Part shown: one piece after another, positions 52,301-60,866 of the stretch
How positions within the stretch are numbered: the stretch's first letter is position 1
Layout: the number at the start of each line of letters is the position of its first letter
Source of the DNA: JAZBPO01 sp963691775
GTDB taxonomy: Bacteria; Pseudomonadota; Gammaproteobacteria; Pseudomonadales; Azotimanducaceae
NCBI GenBank assembly: GCA_963691775.1
Contig: OY829369.1
Span: 4,340,001-4,404,000, forward strand
DNA length: 64,000 nt
Direction of reading: 5' to 3'
Program-made: the position numbers and the translations under genes
Notes under the pieces: model-generated
Seen by the model: only the letters and a program-made list of their open reading frames with translations
Database searches by the model: none
What the model was told of the DNA's origin: nothing

Positions 52301-52828
52301 GAAGAAGCGCTCGAGACGCTGGAAAGTGCCATCCGGAAAATCGATCGGGAAACGCGCGCGCGTTTCAAGGACACGTTCGATCAAGTGAACAAGAAGCTCC
52401 AGGAGCTTTTCCCGAAAGTCTTTGGAGGAGGGCATGCCTATCTGGAGCTGACCGGCGAGGACTTACTCGACACGGGGGTCGCCATCATGGCGCGGCCGCC
52501 GGGCAAACGAAACGCCTCCATTCATCTCCTTTCAGGGGGTGAAAAAGCGCTCACTGCAATTGCGCTCGTGTTCGCGATCTTCGATCTCAACCCAGCGCCG
52601 TTCTGCATGCTCGACGAAGTCGATGCGCCGCTGGACGATGCAAACGTGGCCCGGTACTGCCGTCTGGTGACGGAGATGGCGAAGGAAGTTCAGTTCATCT
52701 ACATCACGCACAACAAGATCGCTATGGAGATGGGCGAACGCCTCATGGGCGTGACCATGCAGGAAGCCGGGGTCTCGCGCCTTGTCTCGGTGGACGTCGA
52801 ACAGGCCGCCGCCATGGCTGCTGGCTGA
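49310..52828 (+). CDS. smc: Chromosome segregation protein SMC
   Basis: A 1172-residue ATPase of the condensin core. Walker A GPNGCGKSN is at residues 31-39. Two long coiled coils flank a hinge centred near residue 560 (RLGERLHVQTGWEIAVEVVLEGALRAVVV). The signature HLLSGGEKALTAIALVFAI is near residue 1075 and Walker B FCMLDEVDAPLDD near 1100. ATG 49310 begins directly at the conserved MRLKCIKLAGFKSF. Presence of an Smc rather than MukB is consistent with non-enteric Gammaproteobacteria. zipA follows after 15 bp. Confidence 0.97.
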   Translation: MRLKCIKLAGFKSFVDPTTVSFPGNLTAIVGPNGCGKSNVIDAVRWVMGESSAKQLRGESITDVIFNGSSSRKPTAQASIELVFDNGSGRLTGQYAQVAEIAIRRQVTRDGQSLYFINGTRCRRRDIQDIFLGTGLGPRSYSIIEQGMISNLIEAKPEELRNYLEEAAGISRYKERRRETENRIRHTKENLERLGDLREELERQLARLQRQAKAAERYREYKAEEKRLKEELLALRWQAQSSELDTRTKAVEGLELKREAAVTERSGLVTRIEKERASLTDRADVTNGVQQRFYEIGAGIARLEENLRAREQRGRQLEEDAARAVERQGEVLRSIEQDGRRIDELTQSLAEIEPRTVEARAADAAAASALESAEGAMSAWQQAWDQFNQSAAEPRRRAEVEASKIVQLEHSLERIAQRLERLGEDVAVAGSAQGSPELEVLDARIAEFEAQIEALQEEATRAGEAIVDARAQLEETERKLAEARSEAQTLTGRRASLDALQESALGRTDEAAKNFLTERGLDRRPRLGERLHVQTGWEIAVEVVLEGALRAVVVEHLDGPAEAAQALEDAELTLFEAAPGAPKHALADAAGRQALSSFVSGDDDLSSLLEGVWAAENLIEALTLRARLGPGESIVCRDGTRVGKHWVRIARGDAHDRGVLRRAQEIETLNASIAEVREQSGALEQAAARLRYGLGERDSRRQQIQDQLAEVTRAQGAVRAERSAQQARLEEASARAERIAREREELTLQQEAERAQVEAARMARQEAELQIEQFEATRTELLGRRDALREGLEGARSGARARREAAYELALRQQNLSNQLEAAKTARSRLDAQRTELAERVTQIEASLSEQREPLDELRGELETALARRVEVEKELTTARQQQAEAEEGLRTLELERNATDERVQAAQGELEQARMRRQEVEVRRRTLEEQLTEAGAEALAVLETIEEGASESAWVESLERVDARITRLGPINLAAIEEYEQQSERKTYLDAQNADLEEALETLESAIRKIDRETRARFKDTFDQVNKKLQELFPKVFGGGHAYLELTGEDLLDTGVAIMARPPGKRNASIHLLSGGEKALTAIALVFAIFDLNPAPFCMLDEVDAPLDDANVARYCRLVTEMAKEVQFIYITHNKIAMEMGERLMGVTMQEAGVSRLVSVDVEQAAAMAAG

Positions 52829-52843
52829 ACGCACGGGGGGTCC

Positions 52844-54046
52844 ATGGAACTGGACATGCGCGAATGGTTGGTCGTCATCGGCGGGGTCATGATCGTCGGC
52901 GTTCTCGCTCACGGGGCCTGGGTTTTCGTCCGCAACCGTCGTGAAGCCCTTGGCATACGCTACGAGGACAACATTCCCGATATCGACGTCGACGATATCG
53001 ATTTGCTGCGCGGCGAACTCCCGTCCGGCGGTGCTCGCGTGGTGACATCCTCAGCTGCCAAGGCGGAACTCGAGTCGCAGCAGGCCGCGCTGGAAGACGC
53101 TGGGGACGCTCCAGCGGCCGCAGGTGTCGAACTGGATCAACCCGTCCCCGTGCTGCTTGATCCCATCGATCGGGACGTGGCTCGGGCAGCGGAAGCCGGC
53201 TCGGATGCGCAGGCAGATGCCGATGCACCTGCAGAAACCACTGTAGAGGCCACGGCGGACGACCGACCGGCAGCGCACATGCCCGGCGTCGACGACGGAG
53301 TGCCGGAGGAACTCGCCTCGACAGATGACTTGTCCGAGGTCGAAACGGCCCCGATCGAGCCAGATGACTCCGCGGCCGAGCGCGCCCCCGCATCGGATTC
53401 ATCGCTGTCCTCCGTTGATGCAGCAACGAAGTCGCCTACAGATATCCTCGAGGAAGCAGCACCATCTGCAGATTTCGAGCAGGCGCCCCTGTTTGCTGGG
53501 GAACCCATCGTGGAGCGGGCGGAGCACCGCGAGTCAGGTCGCCGCCGGCGCCGCGCGCGCACACAGGAAAAGGCGCCGCCGCAGTCGGAGCCTGCGGTGC
53601 CGGAACCGCTGGGTCCACCGGAGGAGGTGATCGTAATCAATGTCCTGTGCCGCGGCGATGAGCGCGCCGACGGGCCGACGCTGGTAGAGGCGATCACCGA
53701 GCACGGCCTGCGCTTCGGCGACATGAACATCTTTCATCGAACATCGCCGGGCGACCGAATGCGCACCGATTTTTCGCTGGCGAGTGCAGTGGAGCCCGGG
53801 ACCTTTGACCTTGGTGCCATGGACGGATTCACGACGCGTGGCGTCACGCTCTTCATGCAGTTGCCGGGGCCGGCCGAACCCATCGAGGCGTTCGAGGACA
53901 TGGTGCGTATCGCGCGCGGAATCGCGTCCCGGATCGGCGGTGATCTGAAGGACGAGCAGCACAGCGTGATGACCGGGCAGACCATAGAGCACTGCCGCCA
54001 GCGGGTCCGCGACTTCACGCGTCGACAGATGTCGCGGCGGGTCTGA
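52844..54046 (+). CDS. zipA: Cell division protein ZipA
   Basis: A 400-residue protein with the type Ib ZipA plan: an N-terminal helix (WLVVIGGVMIVGVLAHGAWVFV), a charged segment RNRREALG, an acidic Pro/Ala-rich linker (about residues 60-255), and the C-terminal FtsZ-binding beta domain (GLRFGDMNIFHR; GTFDLGAMDGFTTRGVTLFMQLPGP). It tethers FtsZ to the inner membrane. The smc-zipA-ligA order is a gammaproteobacterial hallmark. Confidence 0.96.
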   Translation: MELDMREWLVVIGGVMIVGVLAHGAWVFVRNRREALGIRYEDNIPDIDVDDIDLLRGELPSGGARVVTSSAAKAELESQQAALEDAGDAPAAAGVELDQPVPVLLDPIDRDVARAAEAGSDAQADADAPAETTVEATADDRPAAHMPGVDDGVPEELASTDDLSEVETAPIEPDDSAAERAPASDSSLSSVDAATKSPTDILEEAAPSADFEQAPLFAGEPIVERAEHRESGRRRRRARTQEKAPPQSEPAVPEPLGPPEEVIVINVLCRGDERADGPTLVEAITEHGLRFGDMNIFHRTSPGDRMRTDFSLASAVEPGTFDLGAMDGFTTRGVTLFMQLPGPAEPIEAFEDMVRIARGIASRIGGDLKDEQHSVMTGQTIEHCRQRVRDFTRRQMSRRV

Positions 54047-54062
54047 GGAGTCGATCACCGCG

Positions 54063-56096
54063 GTGAGCACCCCGGCCCACGTCAATCCCGCCGCTGAGCT
54101 CGAACGCCTGCGCGCGATCATCGCCGCGCACGATCACGCCTATCACACGCTCGATGCGCCGAGCGTCTCGGACGCCGAGTATGACGCGCTGTTCGATCGC
54201 CTCGTCGCGCTCGAGCGGGCGCACCCAGAGCTGGTTTCTCGGGACTCCCCGACGCAGCGCGTCGGCGCCAAGGCCAGTGGACGCCTGCCCGAGGTGCGCC
54301 ACGAGGCGCCGATGATGAGCCTCGGGAAGTGCACGACGCATGACGAACTGGTCGACTTCGATGCGCGTGTGCGCAAGTTGCTCGACCGCGATACGCCCGT
54401 CGTATACACCTGCGAGCCGAAGATCGATGGCGTGGCGCTGCGCATGGTCTATGAGAATGGCGTGCTCGCGCTCGGCGCTACGCGCGGCGACGGCGAAACC
54501 GGGGAGGACGTCACTGCAAACGTACGTACGCTGCGTTCCGTACCCCTGCGCCTGTCCGGTGCGGGCTGGCCCGGGCGCCTGGAGGTGCGGGGCGAGGTGT
54601 ACATGCAGCGCAGTGACTTCGACGTCTTCAACCTCGCAGCGGTGCAGGCGGGTGAAAAGGCACTGGTCAATCCGCGCAACGGCGCCGCCGGCAGCCTGCG
54701 CCAGCTCGACCCCGCCGTGACCGATCGCCGCCCGCTCACGATGTACTGTTACGGCGCAGGCCAGATTGCTGAAGAATGGGACGTCGACGGTCAGTGGGAT
54801 GCGCTCCATGCGCTGAAGGGCTGGGGTCTGCGCACCAATCCGGCGATCCGCCGCGTCACCGGCATCGAGGCCGTGATCGCCTATGTGGAGGAGATGCTCT
54901 CCGCGCGCCCCCATCTCGACTACGACATCGACGGCGTCGTCATCAAGGTCGATGCCTTTGCTGATCAGGACAGGCTTGGGGTGCTTACCCGCACGCCGCG
55001 CTGGGCCATTGCCTTCAAGCCTGCTGCGGAAGAAGCCCTGACGAGGCTGCGGGGGGTGGATTACCAGGTGGGTCGCACCGGAGCCGTGACGCCGGTCGCT
55101 CGGTTGGACCCCGTGTTCGTGGGTGGGGTCACGGTTTCCAACGCCACGCTTCACAACATGGATGAGGTCGAGCGCCTCGGCGTGCGCATTGGTGACATGG
55201 TATGGGTGCGTCGTGCCGGCGACGTGATCCCTCAGGTGGTTCGCGTAGCGCTCGATCAGCGTCCTGCCGATGTCGAGATCATCGAGGCGCCGTCTTTCTG
55301 TCCGGTATGCGAAACGGCTCTGATCCGCCCGGAGGGCGAGGTGAAATTGCGCTGCCCAGCGCGGCGGACCTGTCCGGCGCAATTGGTCCACGGGCTTCTG
55401 CACTTTGCCTCCAGGGGCGCCCTCGACATCGACGGTCTGGGCGAGAAGATCGCCACGCAACTGGTCGAACAGGAACTCGTCGACGATCTCGCCGGCGTCT
55501 ATGACCTGGACGTCGAGGACCTCGCGCAGCTCGAGCGCATGGCGGAGAAGTCTGCCCGGAATCTCATCGACGCCCTCGAGGCGAGCAAGCGGCGGCCGCT
55601 CGGGCGGGTCATCTTTGCGTTGGGTATCCGAGAGGTCGGGGAGGCGACCGCGAACGCGCTTGCACAGCACTTTCGCGATCTCGAGGCGCTCATGGAGGCC
55701 GACGCCGATGCGCTGCAGGAGGTGCGCGACGTCGGACCCATCGTTGCTCAGGAAATCGTCGAGTACTTTGCGCGCGACGAAAATCTGGCTCTGGTCGAGC
55801 GCCTCCAGGCGCGGGGGCTTGCCCCCGAAGCGCCACCCGAGATCGAGATCGATGCCCAGCCCCTCGCCGGGGAGACCTGGGTACTTACGGGAACGCTCGA
55901 AGCGCTCGATCGCAAGGCCGCGCGCGCGCGCCTGGAAGCGCTCGGAGCGAAGGTGTCGGGATCCGTTTCCGCAAAGACGTCGCAGGTCGTGGCGGGCCCC
56001 GGGGCTGGCAAGAAGCGAGCCGACGCTGCCAAGCATCAGGTGCCGATCCTCGAAGAGGCGGAGTTCCTCGCCCGGCTGGCCGAGCTCGAACGATGA
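54063..56096 (+). CDS. ligA: NAD-dependent DNA ligase
   Basis: A 677-residue ligase. The adenylated lysine is K120 in CEPKIDG. The NAD-binding Ia domain, the OB fold (RTGAVTPVARLDPV), a four-Cys zinc finger (CPVC ... RCPARRTCP), tandem HhH motifs (IREVGEATA; VRDVGPIVAQEI) and a C-terminal BRCT (ETWVLTGTLEALDRKAARARLEALG) are in the usual order. Start is GTG 54063, 16 bp after zipA. Its stop overlaps the next start as ATGA. Confidence 0.97.
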   Translation: MSTPAHVNPAAELERLRAIIAAHDHAYHTLDAPSVSDAEYDALFDRLVALERAHPELVSRDSPTQRVGAKASGRLPEVRHEAPMMSLGKCTTHDELVDFDARVRKLLDRDTPVVYTCEPKIDGVALRMVYENGVLALGATRGDGETGEDVTANVRTLRSVPLRLSGAGWPGRLEVRGEVYMQRSDFDVFNLAAVQAGEKALVNPRNGAAGSLRQLDPAVTDRRPLTMYCYGAGQIAEEWDVDGQWDALHALKGWGLRTNPAIRRVTGIEAVIAYVEEMLSARPHLDYDIDGVVIKVDAFADQDRLGVLTRTPRWAIAFKPAAEEALTRLRGVDYQVGRTGAVTPVARLDPVFVGGVTVSNATLHNMDEVERLGVRIGDMVWVRRAGDVIPQVVRVALDQRPADVEIIEAPSFCPVCETALIRPEGEVKLRCPARRTCPAQLVHGLLHFASRGALDIDGLGEKIATQLVEQELVDDLAGVYDLDVEDLAQLERMAEKSARNLIDALEASKRRPLGRVIFALGIREVGEATANALAQHFRDLEALMEADADALQEVRDVGPIVAQEIVEYFARDENLALVERLQARGLAPEAPPEIEIDAQPLAGETWVLTGTLEALDRKAARARLEALGAKVSGSVSAKTSQVVAGPGAGKKRADAAKHQVPILEEAEFLARLAELER

Positions 56097-56707
56097 GTCG
56101 CGCCGCCGCGCCCGTGCTTGTTGCATGCCTTCTGGGGGTGCTCGCGGGCTGCGCGTCGACCCAGCCCAGTCAGGTTGCCGATATCTGCGAGATCTTCGAA
56201 GAAAAGCGGGGCTGGTTCCGCGACGCCAAACGTTCGGAGCGGCGCTGGGGCATTCCCGTTGGCGTGCTCATGGCAACGACCTATCAAGAGTCGAGCTACG
56301 ACTCATCCGCCCGGCCCCCGCGGACAAAGCTGCTCTGGATCGTGCCCTGGGTTCGGCCCTCGTCGGCTTACGGCTACGCGCAGGCAACCGATGAGGCCTG
56401 GCGCGACTACGTGCGCTCCACGGGCAGAGGCTTCGGGGCCGATCGCGATGACTTCGGGGATGCCATGGACTTCGTCGGCTGGTATCACCGGCGGAGCTCG
56501 GACCAGCTCGGCCTTCCGCGGAATGATGCTTACAGCCTGTATCTCGCGTACCACGACGGCGTCGGCGGTTTTCGGCGGGGGACCTGGCGAAGCAAGGGAT
56601 GGCTGAAGGATGCGGCGCGCCGCGTCGCCCAGCGCGCCCAGGCCTACGAGACCCAGTTGCGTCGCTGCGAAGACGATCTCGACGGTCCCTGGTGGTGGCC
56701 CTTCTAG
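56093..56707 (+). CDS. Lipoprotein with transglycosylase SLT-like domain
   Basis: A 204-residue lipoprotein: lipobox LLGVLAGC (Cys at about residue 20) after a hydrophobic signal. The lysozyme-like fold appears in WGIPVGVLMATTYQESSYD, with the probable catalytic Glu in YQESSYD, then SAYGYAQATDEAWRDY and a YLAYHDGVGGF block. It should be outer-membrane-anchored and may cleave peptidoglycan. The start overlaps the ligA stop by 4 bp. Its stop TAG shares the palindrome CTAG with the convergent cytochrome gene. Confidence 0.85.
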   Translation: MSRAAAPVLVACLLGVLAGCASTQPSQVADICEIFEEKRGWFRDAKRSERRWGIPVGVLMATTYQESSYDSSARPPRTKLLWIVPWVRPSSAYGYAQATDEAWRDYVRSTGRGFGADRDDFGDAMDFVGWYHRRSSDQLGLPRNDAYSLYLAYHDGVGGFRRGTWRSKGWLKDAARRVAQRAQAYETQLRRCEDDLDGPWWWPF

Positions 56708-57048
56708 CGATTCGAAGCCGGGATCGCCTGATCCGGCGGAAGAAGTCGTGCGGGTATCTGAGGTCGCCGCCCGAAGTCTTCGCCGCCATATTGCGTCGCA
56801 AGGTAGGTGATCAGTGCCGCTTCGTCTTCGAGCGGGATTTCCCATAATCCCTGTGTCGCTTGCATCCAGCGGATGAGTTCGCGCCAGAAGCGCGCGTCGC
56901 CGCGCTGCGCCGTGACCAGGCGATAGGAATGGCAGGCTCCGCAATTGCGCGCGGCGATCTCCCATCCGGGCGCGCGCACAAGTTCGTGTTCGGCGGCGCT
57001 GACGAAGCCGCTGACGAGCAGGATGAACAGAAAGGGGGCTCTGAGCAT
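56704..57048 (-). CDS. Small c-type cytochrome, likely partner of the molybdoenzyme
   Basis: A 114-residue exported protein with signal peptide (residues 1-18) and a single heme site CGACH. ALITYLATQYGG matches the C-terminal helix of class I cytochromes. It follows the sulfite-oxidase-like gene without a gap (stop and start adjacent), the arrangement known for SorA/SorB sulfite dehydrogenases, so it is a probable electron acceptor. No clear axial Met is visible, so heme ligation may be unusual. Maturation would use the ccm genes nearby. Confidence 0.78.
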   Translation of the reverse strand: MLRAPFLFILLVSGFVSAAEHELVRAPGWEIAARNCGACHSYRLVTAQRGDARFWRELIRWMQATQGLWEIPLEDEAALITYLATQYGGEDFGRRPQIPARLLPPDQAIPASNR

Positions 57049-58308
57049 TCAGGCGCCTGCCTGCAGCGCGATCCGGTGCGCGGCGTTGTTCAGATACCCC
57101 TTCGGATTCCAGCCTGGGACGAGCATGGGTTGGCTTTCGCCGGCCGCATCTGTCGCTCGCGCCCAGACTTCGTGGTAGCCCTGCGTCGGCACGCGCATGC
57201 TGCCGCGAAAACGCTGCCACGCAAGGCGGTTCGCAGGCGCTTCCAGGGTGGTTGTCTGCCAGGTTGCCCCGAAGTCGGTGCTGAGATCCACGCGCGCGAC
57301 CGCGCGGTCGCCCGCCCAGGCGTGGCCGCGGACCTCGAATGCTGCACCCGCCCTGATGCGAGTACCGGATCGGGGTGAGGTGATGAGTGACTTCACGGGC
57401 ATGGAACCGATGATGCACATGTCGGCATCCGCCACGGTCGTCCCGGGTGCCACGGGCGTGCAGGGCACGCGATATGACGCGCCGCCCATCTTTGGTCCGT
57501 CGTGAACACGATCCCGGACCATGATTCGGCGGAGCCACTTGCCGCTCACGGATCCCGGCCATCCGCCCATGACGAGCCTCAGTGGCGCCCCGTGCTCGAT
57601 CGGGAGCGGGGCGCCGTTCATCTCCCAGGCGATCAGCGATTCCGCTTCCATGGCCTTGGCGATGGGAGCACCTCGGGAGATGGGTCGCTTGTCTGGATTA
57701 CCCGACAGGTGCAGGTCCGAGCCCTCGTAGGCGACGTAGACCGCATCCTCCCGCACGCCGCAGGCGTTGAGCACATCGCGCAGGCGCACCCCGGTCCAGC
57801 AGGGACAGCCGATCGCGCCTGTCGTCCATTGATTGCCCGGGACGCGCGGCCGGAACTCGGCACGGCCATTGCCGCCGCATTCCAACTGCAACTGCAGGGT
57901 GACCATCTCGAATTCGCGACGCAGGGCGTCGACGGTGAATGTTTGCGGTGAGAGGCAGGACTCGCCGTCGATGCTGATTGTTTCGCTATTCGCGGTGAGC
58001 CTCGGGGGCAGGCCGTTGTTGCGTACGAACATGGCGCTGGTGGGCGTGACGCTCGGGTCCAGGAGATGCGCCGGGGTTTCGGCATTCAATGGACGGTCAC
58101 CGAGCAGACGCAGGCCTGCCTTCCGCGCCAGCAAGGCGTCCGGCTCGGCACTGGCCCAGACCGCAGGCGCCCAGCCCGCGGCCGCAAGGATGGCGCTCAT
58201 GCCGCCAAAGCCTGCAGCGCGCAGAAACCCGCGTCGGCCGTAGAGCAGCTCCCGGGCGCGCTCCGGATCTTCAAGCAGCGCGCTGAGCCCGATCTCTTTC
58301 TCGTTCAC
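57049..58308 (-). CDS. Sulfite-oxidase-family molybdoenzyme (SorA-like)
   Basis: A 419-residue protein with a Tat signal (G-R25-R26-G-F-L followed by a hydrophobic stretch), so it is exported folded. The Moco-ligand Cys is C144 in LECGGNGR. GVRLRDVLNACG, YEGSD, and RLVMGGWPGSVSGKWLRRI are sulfite-oxidase-fold blocks, and a C-terminal dimerisation domain follows. GTG at 58308 has GGAAGGGA upstream. It pairs with the cytochrome gene directly downstream; sulfite is the likeliest substrate but other reductase-type members exist. Confidence 0.83.
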   Translation of the reverse strand: MNEKEIGLSALLEDPERARELLYGRRGFLRAAGFGGMSAILAAAGWAPAVWASAEPDALLARKAGLRLLGDRPLNAETPAHLLDPSVTPTSAMFVRNNGLPPRLTANSETISIDGESCLSPQTFTVDALRREFEMVTLQLQLECGGNGRAEFRPRVPGNQWTTGAIGCPCWTGVRLRDVLNACGVREDAVYVAYEGSDLHLSGNPDKRPISRGAPIAKAMEAESLIAWEMNGAPLPIEHGAPLRLVMGGWPGSVSGKWLRRIMVRDRVHDGPKMGGASYRVPCTPVAPGTTVADADMCIIGSMPVKSLITSPRSGTRIRAGAAFEVRGHAWAGDRAVARVDLSTDFGATWQTTTLEAPANRLAWQRFRGSMRVPTQGYHEVWARATDAAGESQPMLVPGWNPKGYLNNAAHRIALQAGA

Positions 58309-58342
58309 ATGATCGTCCCTTCCTGACTTTCGAACGTGAGAC

Positions 58343-58366
58343 TGCGCATGGCCCCAAGCATGCGCA
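58343..58366. promoter_or_regulatory. Long inverted repeat in the molybdoenzyme/phosphatase divergent gap
   Basis: TGCGCATG (58343-58350) and CATGCGCA (58359-58366) are perfect 8-bp arms around an 8-bp spacer, centrally placed between divergent starts at 58308 and about 58418. Arm length and spacing suit an operator. Confidence 0.4.
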
Positions 58367-58417
58367 AGGTCCTGCGCCTCGCGTGATCCGTCGGCGTACG
58401 TGAAGCAGGCTCCGGTC

Positions 58418-60220
58418 ATGGGATCCGGCGTGATAGAACGAAGCAGGGTAGGGCCGCAGCGCATCCGTGCGGGCGCCGCCCTTCTGTGCGCGTTCTGGTG
58501 TGCCCTGTGCCTTGCAGCACCGGGCGCCGCAGCATCGCCGGCGTCCATTCGCCTGCCAGCGCCTGAACGGCTTGTTGCTGTCGGTGACGTCCACGGCGAC
58601 TTTGCCGCGCTCGTCGAAGTGCTCCTTGCGGCGCGTATCATTGACGACGAACAGCGCTGGATCGGCGGTCCGACCCATCTGGTCAGTATCGGCGACCTGC
58701 TGGACCGGGGCGACGCCTCGCGCGCCGTCATGGACCTGCTGATGCAGCTGCAGGCAGAAGCTGTCGAAGCGGGTGGCCGCGTGCATGTGGTGCTCGGCAA
58801 TCACGAGCTCATGAACCTCGTAGGCGATCTGCGATACGTCGCACCCGGTGAGTACGCTGCGTTCGCGGGCGACGCAGACGAAAGTCTGCGCGCGCAGGCT
58901 CGGGAAACCGTCCGCGATGCACGCCGTGACGGGGCTTTTGTCGATGAGCGACCCGATGGCTTCTTCGCGCATCGAGCAGCCTTCGCGCCGGACGGCCGCT
59001 ACGGCGCCTGGCTGCTCTCACAGCCGCCGTTCGTGGTGATTGGCGATCGCTTGTACATCCATGCCGGGGCTTCTCAGTGGCTTGCCGATGGATCGCTCGC
59101 CGCGAGAGCGGATGACATCCGCGCTGGATTGGTCGAACTGCTCACGTCTGCGCAAGCGCCGCTCGAGGCGTATCCCGAATATCAGGACACCGATCTCATC
59201 TATCTCGCAACCCGTGAGGAATCGGAGCTTCGGGGCCTGCCAGGCGTCATGCGCCGTTTCGTGGAGCAGGTGGCATCGATTGCTGCTGATCCTGCGTATG
59301 GCCCTGAAGGACCCTTATGGTACCGCGGCAATGCGAATTGTCCTGTTGCCCTCGAGGGACCGTCGCTTGACCGTGTGCTGTCCAGTCACGGTCTGAAAGG
59401 TGTCGTAATCGGCCATACGCCGCAGCGTGATGCGCGCATTCGCAGTCGCATGGACGATCGGATCCTGCTCATCGATACAGGGATGCTGGCTGCGTATTAC
59501 GGCGGTCGACCTCGCGCGCTCCTGATCGAGGATGGCGCCCTTTCGGTCATCTCGCCTGACGGCGAGCAGCGCGTACCCGCAAGAGCACTGATGGCGGTGG
59601 ACGGCGGGCTTAGTGGAACCGAAGTTGACAGACTCCTTGCGGACGGAACGTTGGAGGACTCGGGCAGCAATGGTTCCGTTCTGGTCGGTATTGGCCATTC
59701 GCTTGCGGTGCGGGTGCAGCGCGTGCGAGGCCGCGCCGCAGCGCATTCGATCGCGGCCTATCGGCTGGATCGACTCCTCGGCCTGGGCATGGTGCCTGGG
59801 GCTGGCGTGCGCGACGTGGAGGGGCGAGGGCGCCTGCTCGAGGTCAATGCCGGGCGCTGGATGCCGGAGGCTGAGCGCCAGCGCAAACGCATCGCCCCGC
59901 CAGGCGATTGTGCGCCCGGGCACCCATTCGATCTGGTGCGAGTGTTCGATGCGCTCATTGGCAACGGGCGCGATCCAGATGCGCTTTCTTATCGGATTCC
60001 CGATCTCGCGATCCGCCTGACCGATCACGGGGATGCCTTCCCGCGTTCGGATCGCGTTGACGTTCCCAGCGTCGGCGATCCGCGCGCGATTGCTGCGATG
60101 CTCCGCGAGGCCACCCCCGAGCGTATGCGCGCGACGCTCGGCGAGTTGCTCGATGCGCGTCGCCTCGATGCGCTCATCGCGCGGCGCGCGACCCTGCTTG
60201 AACGCTACGAGGAAGCCTGA
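58418..60220 (+). CDS. Exported metallophosphoesterase with extra C-terminal region
   Basis: A 600-residue protein. A signal peptide or anchor (AGAALLCAFWCALCLAAPGAAA) precedes a PPP-type phosphatase core: VAVGDVHGD, SIGDLLDRGD, LGNHELMN, IHAGAS and VIGHTP, with all five metal-binding motifs. The remaining ~230 residues, after about residue 370, contain no motif I recognise. Cores of this kind occur in Shewanella-like (Shelph) phosphatases. The ATG at 58418 is used; GTG 58400 and GTG 58429 are alternatives. The DUF4956 gene begins 2 bp after its stop. Confidence 0.8.
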   Translation: MGSGVIERSRVGPQRIRAGAALLCAFWCALCLAAPGAAASPASIRLPAPERLVAVGDVHGDFAALVEVLLAARIIDDEQRWIGGPTHLVSIGDLLDRGDASRAVMDLLMQLQAEAVEAGGRVHVVLGNHELMNLVGDLRYVAPGEYAAFAGDADESLRAQARETVRDARRDGAFVDERPDGFFAHRAAFAPDGRYGAWLLSQPPFVVIGDRLYIHAGASQWLADGSLAARADDIRAGLVELLTSAQAPLEAYPEYQDTDLIYLATREESELRGLPGVMRRFVEQVASIAADPAYGPEGPLWYRGNANCPVALEGPSLDRVLSSHGLKGVVIGHTPQRDARIRSRMDDRILLIDTGMLAAYYGGRPRALLIEDGALSVISPDGEQRVPARALMAVDGGLSGTEVDRLLADGTLEDSGSNGSVLVGIGHSLAVRVQRVRGRAAAHSIAAYRLDRLLGLGMVPGAGVRDVEGRGRLLEVNAGRWMPEAERQRKRIAPPGDCAPGHPFDLVRVFDALIGNGRDPDALSYRIPDLAIRLTDHGDAFPRSDRVDVPSVGDPRAIAAMLREATPERMRATLGELLDARRLDALIARRATLLERYEEA

Positions 60221-60222
60221 TC

Positions 60223-60866
60223 ATGCGACGCGCGACCCGATCCCGCGGCCCCCTGTTTCTCATCACGAGCTACTACGCGCTGGTGCTTGGTGCTGCCTGG
60301 TGGGCGCGACAGCAACCGGAGTGGGCCCCGATGCTTCCTTTCGGCGGTATCGACCACCTTGCGGACGCGGGAGCGGACAGCTTTGAAGTCGTCACGTCGG
60401 TTGTCGAGGCCGGGATCATGGACGGCTTCGATTCGACAAGGCTCGCGCTCGCCATGCTCGGCGCGGTGCTCCTGATGATTCCGGTGAGCTGGGTCTACTT
60501 CATCACTACGCGCACGCGGCGCGTTGATCAGTCCTTCGTGCAGACAATCCTGATCTTGCCGGTCCTCGTTGCCGGCATAGCTGTCATCGTTGCCAACAGT
60601 CTCGCGCTCGCCTTCAGTCTCGCTGGGATTTTGCTGCCGTACGATTCCGCTTCACGCTTGAGGAGCCCGCAGACGCGCTTTACATCTTCCTCGCGATCGT
60701 GGTCGGCCTTGGCGCGGGGGTCGGTGCCCTGGGCGTTGCGATCGTGACCTCGCTCGGCTTCATGTACGTGACCCTCATGCTCTGGTCGACGGAGTACGGA
60801 GCCGATCTCTCGACGCCGCTGTTCGGGTTCCTGACGGGGCGTGACTCGCGGGACGAGGGCCTGTGA
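60223..60866 (+). pseudogene. DUF4956 membrane protein, split by a -1 frameshift
   Basis: The first frame gives MRRATRSRG...VIVANSLALAFSLAGI (136 residues, at least two helices) and then loses all family character. Shifting back one base at GGGATTTTGC (60625-60634) restores AAVRFRFTLEEPADALYIFLAIVVGLGAGVG, the hallmark of DUF4956, and continues to TGA at 60864-60866. That stop overlaps the GTG start of the next gene as GTGA, as is usual in this region, so the second frame is the natural one. About 214 residues joined. Assembly error, recent mutation or programmed slippage cannot be separated here; the site is not a classic slippery heptamer. Confidence 0.75.

Noticed and set aside
54015..56126. 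703-codon open frame opposite ligA
   Set aside because: Covers ligA entirely on the other strand and has no recognisable motif; ligA is certain.
60223..60866. Programmed -1 frameshift reading of the DUF4956 gene
   Set aside because: No X-XXY-YYZ slippery heptamer in the right phase and no obvious stimulatory structure, so recorded as a frameshift of unknown cause.
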